DNA of 7,597 nucleotides, from assembly GCA_945878795.1 (NCBI GenBank), contig CAMDWF010000104.1, positions 1 to 7,597 of the forward strand. The letters run 5' to 3'. The DNA comes from Synechococcus sp. UW140. Lineage in GTDB: Bacteria > Cyanobacteriota > Cyanobacteriia > PCC-6307 > Cyanobiaceae. Shown in pieces: positions 4,020 to 7,597 of the stretch. Below the pieces are notes generated by a model. It had not been told where the DNA came from and did no database searches. It was given only the letters and a program-made list of their open reading frames with translations. Every line of letters begins with the position of its first letter. Positions within the stretch are counted from its first letter, which is position 1. The position numbers and the translations under genes were made by a program.

Positions 4020-5192
4020 TCACTCGCTTGAGGGCAGTGGATGGAGACTCAGGGTCTGGGCCAAAACCCGCCCATCGACAAACCGCAGATCCACCGTATC
4101 CCCCGTATGCAGTTGGCTGATGCGGCTTATGAGCCGTCCATGGGGGTCGCGCACCAAGCAAAATCCGCGGCCTAGGGGACGCAGGGGAGAAAGGGCCTCC
4201 AAGAGCCGCTGTTGTTGTTGCAATACCTCCCGTTGACGGGCCAGCAGTCTGCGGGGATGCAGTTCGTTGAGTCTCTCTTGTTGCTGTTTGAGTTGCTGCT
4301 GCAGTGCCATCAGTCTCATCTCAGCTCGTTGTCGCAGGTGCTGGCGTAATTGCAGCAAGCCTTGGCGAACCGCTGATCGATCCGGCAGTAGCGCCACAAG
4401 GGCTGCCGTAGGAGTGGCGGCTCGATAGTCGGCGATCAGATCGGCGATTGTGGTGTCATCTTCATGGCCAAGACCGCAGACCACCGGCACTGGAGAGCGG
4501 GCTAAGGCAAGGGCCAGATCTTCACCGTCGAAAACCGCCAGATCCTCACGGCTGCCGCCACCACGGGCCAGCACGATCGCGTCCAGCCCCAGCGATTCAC
4601 TGTTTTCGCCCAGCCGCCGCAGGGCCTCGAGGATGCGGGCCTCCACCGCCCCCTGCACTGGGATGGGAACCACCAACAGGGCCGTGGCAGGCCAGCGTTC
4701 CCTGGCGGTGCGCAGCATGTCGGCCAGGGCAGAACTTGGCACGCTGGTCAACAGGGCGATGCGCCTTGGCCAGGGAGGCAACGCCCGCTTGCGTTCGGGC
4801 TCGAACCATCCCTGCGGTGCCAGCCGGGCCCGCACCCGTTCGAATTGCCGCATAACCGCGCTCAGGCCAGGACGTACATCCAGGATCTGCACCGTCAGGT
4901 TGGCGCGGGCAGCCCAAAAATTTAGTTTGCCCACCACAATCACTCCGTCCCCCTCCTCCGGGATGAAATCCAGACGGGCTAGCTGGGATGCCCAGATCAC
5001 CCCTGTGATGGAGGCTTCGCCATCGGTGAGGGTCAGCCAGAGGTGGCCTTTTTTGATCTGGGGCCGGCTGGCTGTGGCCTCCAGCAGAAAACGTGGTGCA
5101 AAACCCCGATCTAGCAGGGTGCCAATGGCCTGATTCAGTTCGACAACGCTGTATCGCGGCAGTCCCCCAGTCTCTGAAGCTGCGGCGGTCAC
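4020..5192 (-). CDS. xseA: Exodeoxyribonuclease VII large subunit
   Basis: This is the catalytic subunit of exonuclease VII (390 residues; family about 400-460). An N-terminal OB-fold for single-stranded DNA spans residues about 13-107 (YSVVELNQAIGTLL; GHLWLTLTDGEASITGVIW). The linker motif GWFEPERKRALPPWPRRIAL (128-147) follows. The nuclease core includes RGGGSREDLAVFD (210-222) and GHEDDTTIADLIADYRAATP (242-261), which hold the conserved acidic and His residues. Residues about 285-335 form a Gln-rich coiled coil that would bind XseB, and a small C-terminal domain follows. The start is GTG at 5192: an in-frame TAA at 5217-5219 excludes a longer product, and no ATG near the conserved region fits better. 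No Shine-Dalgarno is clear, which is common in cyanobacteria. Confidence 0.93.
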   Translation of the reverse strand: MTAAASETGGLPRYSVVELNQAIGTLLDRGFAPRFLLEATASRPQIKKGHLWLTLTDGEASITGVIWASQLARLDFIPEEGDGVIVVGKLNFWAARANLTVQILDVRPGLSAVMRQFERVRARLAPQGWFEPERKRALPPWPRRIALLTSVPSSALADMLRTARERWPATALLVVPIPVQGAVEARILEALRRLGENSESLGLDAIVLARGGGSREDLAVFDGEDLALALARSPVPVVCGLGHEDDTTIADLIADYRAATPTAALVALLPDRSAVRQGLLQLRQHLRQRAEMRLMALQQQLKQQQERLNELHPRRLLARQREVLQQQQRLLEALSPLRPLGRGFCLVRDPHGRLISRISQLHTGDTVDLRFVDGRVLAQTLSLHPLPSSE

Positions 5193-5216
5193 ACGTCTGC
5201 AGGCGGATTCGGTCGG

Positions 5217-5285
5217 TTAAGCAAAGTCCTGTCCCATCTCCAATGGCATGAAGATTAGGTGGCAAGGGTGTGGCGCCGCTGGCAT
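5217..5285 (-). other. Possible leader ORF upstream of xseA
   Basis: A 22-codon ATG frame (starting MPAAPHPCHL) with AGGAG two bases upstream ends 24 nt before the xseA GTG, in the same frame. The ribosome-site spacing is short and the peptide is not recognisable, so this is a weak call. The rest of 5193-5329 shows no tRNA and no convincing promoter. Confidence 0.25.
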
Positions 5286-5329
5286 AGCTCCTTTTAGGCC
5301 TTACCGCTGTTCAATTGGGCTGTGGAACA

Positions 5330-7597
5330 TCACCGGCTTCCTTGAGGCACCCGCTGGTTGGCTTGACGCGGGGGAGGCTTTGGCGTTGCTTGGGCCTGGG
5401 TCGGATCCTCAGGCCAGGCGTGTCGCGGATAGCGCCCGCGCAGCTCTCGCCGGGTTTGGGCATAGCCACCGCGCCAGAACCCCTCCAGGTCGCGGGTGAT
5501 GGCGGCCGGTCGACCTGCCGGCGAGAGCAGATGGACGGTCAGGGGCAAGGTCCCGTCGAGCAACGTGGGAGTGGAATCACACCCAAACATTTCCTGTAAT
5601 CGAACCGCCAGCACCACTTCTTCGATTCCGTATATCAGCGGGATCCGCCGGCCTGATGGCACATCGAGGCCGGTGGGCAGCAGCGCTTCCAGCGCGCTGC
5701 GCAGCGGCCAGTCCAGTTCGCCCCAGAGGGCTGCCTCCAGATCAAGCTCCTGCAGCTCTTGAAGGCTGCGCCGTCTTTCTATGTGGGGACCCAGCCAATC
5801 GGGCAGGGTGGCCAGAAGTACCTCGTCGCTGCAATCAGGCCAGGGTTTGCCTCGATGCTTGTGGGCCAGAGTCAGCCGCTGCTGCAGTTGGCGGCTGCGC
5901 GGGGTCCATGGCAGACACTCCAAACCCAAACTGCGAACCGCAGCCAGCAAGGTGCTCAAAATGGCGGCCGGATCGGCTTCGGGCCACGGTGTCACCTCCA
6001 GTTCCAATGAGTCCAGTTGGCGGACCCGCTCGCATCGCACTCGACCACAGCTTCCATCCCAGCGAGTCCGCAAAGTGAGACTGGCTGATTCGCCCGCCAG
6101 ACTTTCGATCTGGTCCGTCGGAATTGCCACGGCAAGAAGTACGCGGGCCTCCTGTTGGTGGCCTTCTACCCGGGCGATGGCCAGTGCTTCAGCGCCACAG
6201 AGAGGGTCGCCTTTCGTCAGGCGAGCGCCCCCCCCATGGCGCATCAACACGGCACCGTCTCCCTTGCCGCGCCCAAGGGCGATGCGTTCGGGATAGGCCC
6301 AACACAGCAATTGTCCTGCAATCAGGTCTTCGGATTGGTTTGAACCTGGGTTGGCGGGTCTGCTGTGGGTGTTCGCCGCCTGAGCCACCTGTTTCTTCAG
6401 CTGCAGCATCACCTCTCGCCAGGGTCCCGATCGCCCTCCCCTGCGCAGCCAGTCGAGCCGATGCAGCAGGTCGGCCCCTACCTCCCTAGAGTCAAGGGGA
6501 TCCCGTTCACTGAGCAGGGCCGCTACGGCGCAGCCCTGCTCCAGCCATCCCCGCTCGGCGGCCAACAACAGCATGTGACTCAGCCGCGGCGGCAAGCCGA
6601 TGCCGGCCATGCCCTTGCCATGGGCCGTAATGCGCCCTTGTTCGTTGAGGGCACCCATCTGGCCCAGTAGCCGTCGCGCCTTTTGCAGCGGTTGGGGTGG
6701 CGGTGGCTGCAGCCAGGGCAGATCTGTCCCGTCGCCGCTGCCCCAGGCGGCCAGTTGCAGGGCCAGGGGCAGGGGGTCCGCCTCAAGTAGTTCCGGGGGG
6801 TCGAAGGCGGGGCGGCGGGCCTGCTCGGCGGGTGACCAGAGTCGCAGGCAGCTTCCAGGGCCGAGCCGGCCCGCCCTGCCACTGCGTTGAGTGGCGCTGG
6901 CCTGGCTACAGGGTTGGGTGACCAGCTGATCCATGCCCCGGGCGGGGTCGTAGCGGTTGACGCGACTGAGGCCGCTGTCGACGACCAGCTGGACGCCGGA
7001 CAGGGTCAAGGAGCTTTCGGCGATGGAGGTGGCAAGGACAATTTTGCCGGCCTTGGATTCGGCCGGGGCGATGGCCTGGAGCTGGGCATCTAGGGACAGG
7101 TGTCCATGCAAGGGCACGCACTCCAGATTTTTACCCCATGGGGTCTCTGCAATGGCACGCTGGCAACTGCCGATCTCCCTTTGGCCCGGCAGAAACACCA
7201 ACACCGTTTCACCATCCCGGCGTTGCCCCAGCCAGTGCTCCTCCAAGCCCCGCAGCACCTGTCGCGACAGGCTTTCCCTTTCCCTGGCCACCTGGTAGCG
7301 CACATCGACAGGATGGCTGCGTCCAGGAACCGTGATGACCGCCGCTTCTCCCATGCCGGCCGCCAGGGGCTCCAGGTCGAGGGTGGCGGACATGAGCAGC
7401 AGCAGTAGGTCGGGGCGCAGCTCCTGGCGGGCATGGCGCAGCAGCGCCAAGGCCAGGTCGGCTTCGGCACCGCGCTCATGGAATTCATCGAAGACCACGG
7501 CACCGACCCCCACCAGTTCGGGATCCCCCTGTAGGCGCCTCAGAAACAGGCCAGTCGTCATCACTTCCAGCCGAGTGGCCTCGGAGGTGCGATGGTC
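5330..7597 (-). CDS. hrpB: ATP-dependent RNA helicase HrpB (5' end beyond window)
   Basis: This is a DEAH/RHA-type superfamily 2 helicase of the HrpB family. 755 residues are visible (a full protein is about 810-830), and the start and Walker A motif lie outside the window. The frame is open to the window edge (DHRTSEATRLEV precedes MTTGLFLRRLQG), so the GTG at 7564 is not the start. In-window numbering: motif II DEFHER at 37-42, motif III SAT at 70-72, LVFLPGQREI at about 133-142, motif V ATSIAESSLTL at about 189-199 and motif VI QRSGRAGR at 237-244. The HA2-like region (PRLSHMLLLAAERGWLEQ) and the HrpB C-terminal domain follow, with the family ending ITRDLEGFWRGGY and RGRYPRHAWPEDP. A Pro/Gln-rich tail closes it. 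HrpB is a poorly characterised helicase, not needed for growth in the species tested. It lies 137 nt upstream of xseA in the same direction and may share its transcript. Confidence 0.93.
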   Translation of the reverse strand, partial: DHRTSEATRLEVMTTGLFLRRLQGDPELVGVGAVVFDEFHERGAEADLALALLRHARQELRPDLLLLLMSATLDLEPLAAGMGEAAVITVPGRSHPVDVRYQVARERESLSRQVLRGLEEHWLGQRRDGETVLVFLPGQREIGSCQRAIAETPWGKNLECVPLHGHLSLDAQLQAIAPAESKAGKIVLATSIAESSLTLSGVQLVVDSGLSRVNRYDPARGMDQLVTQPCSQASATQRSGRAGRLGPGSCLRLWSPAEQARRPAFDPPELLEADPLPLALQLAAWGSGDGTDLPWLQPPPPQPLQKARRLLGQMGALNEQGRITAHGKGMAGIGLPPRLSHMLLLAAERGWLEQGCAVAALLSERDPLDSREVGADLLHRLDWLRRGGRSGPWREVMLQLKKQVAQAANTHSRPANPGSNQSEDLIAGQLLCWAYPERIALGRGKGDGAVLMRHGGGARLTKGDPLCGAEALAIARVEGHQQEARVLLAVAIPTDQIESLAGESASLTLRTRWDGSCGRVRCERVRQLDSLELEVTPWPEADPAAILSTLLAAVRSLGLECLPWTPRSRQLQQRLTLAHKHRGKPWPDCSDEVLLATLPDWLGPHIERRRSLQELQELDLEAALWGELDWPLRSALEALLPTGLDVPSGRRIPLIYGIEEVVLAVRLQEMFGCDSTPTLLDGTLPLTVHLLSPAGRPAAITRDLEGFWRGGYAQTRRELRGRYPRHAWPEDPTQAQATPKPPPRQANQRVPQGSR

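Noticed and set aside
4450..5133. Long plus-strand open frame of 227 codons
   Set aside because: It lies entirely opposite xseA, whose protein motifs are unmistakable; the frame is a GC-driven shadow.
7562..7564. GTG as hrpB start
   Set aside because: The frame stays open to the window edge and the upstream residues (SEATRLEV) match the helicase family; Walker A must lie further upstream.

Overview
The window joins two unlike regions and most likely comes from a high-GC cyanobacterium of the Synechococcus/Cyanobium type. The right half (3304-7597) is ordinary chromosome. On the minus strand it carries hrpB (5' end outside the window), xseA, xseB and a small DUF2834 membrane protein. The gene order, the DUF2834 protein and the divergent HrpB and Xse sequences suggest a picocyanobacterium. 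That is recall and inference, since no search was possible.

The left half (about 21-2925) holds two abutting IS3-family insertion sequences on the plus strand. Both are broken, but in an unusual way. IS-1 (about 21-1586) has an orfA with two helix-turn-helix regions and a zipper, followed by a DDE integrase-type orfB that lost about 30 codons near 1131. IS-2 (1587-2925) has clear imperfect terminal inverted repeats starting TG and ending CA, and its whole DDE triad survives in one open stretch. Nearly all the remaining damage comes from very short inserted elements. If these are removed on paper, both transposases read through almost cleanly.

There are two kinds of inserted element. (1) Four relatives of about 23-24 nt start at 538, 1270, 1916 and 2711. 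Each begins with TAG in the frame being read, each has a small inverted repeat with a 3-nt loop, and each adds a net 23 nt and so shifts the frame by -1. (2) Two copies of a 32-33 nt double-hairpin repeat (1948-1980 and 2005-2037) are 26/32 identical. They differ by a compensated base pair in one stem and keep a GNRA-type tetraloop in both copies. Their size, hairpins and compensatory changes resemble the small dispersed repeats (SDRs, 21-27 nt) described in Nostoc punctiforme. Their concentration in transposase genes and their in-frame TAG are the main reasons to look again at this window.

Between IS-2 and the operon (2926-3303) there is no gene. This stretch holds a long near-perfect stem-loop (2954-3002), a small GC-rich hairpin (3152-3167) and a hairpin just past the DUF2834 stop (3263-3286) that may end the operon transcript. 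In the operon, xseA and xseB encode the two subunits of exodeoxyribonuclease VII. xseB and the DUF2834 gene overlap by ATGA, so they are probably translationally coupled. hrpB lies 137 nt upstream of xseA in the same direction.
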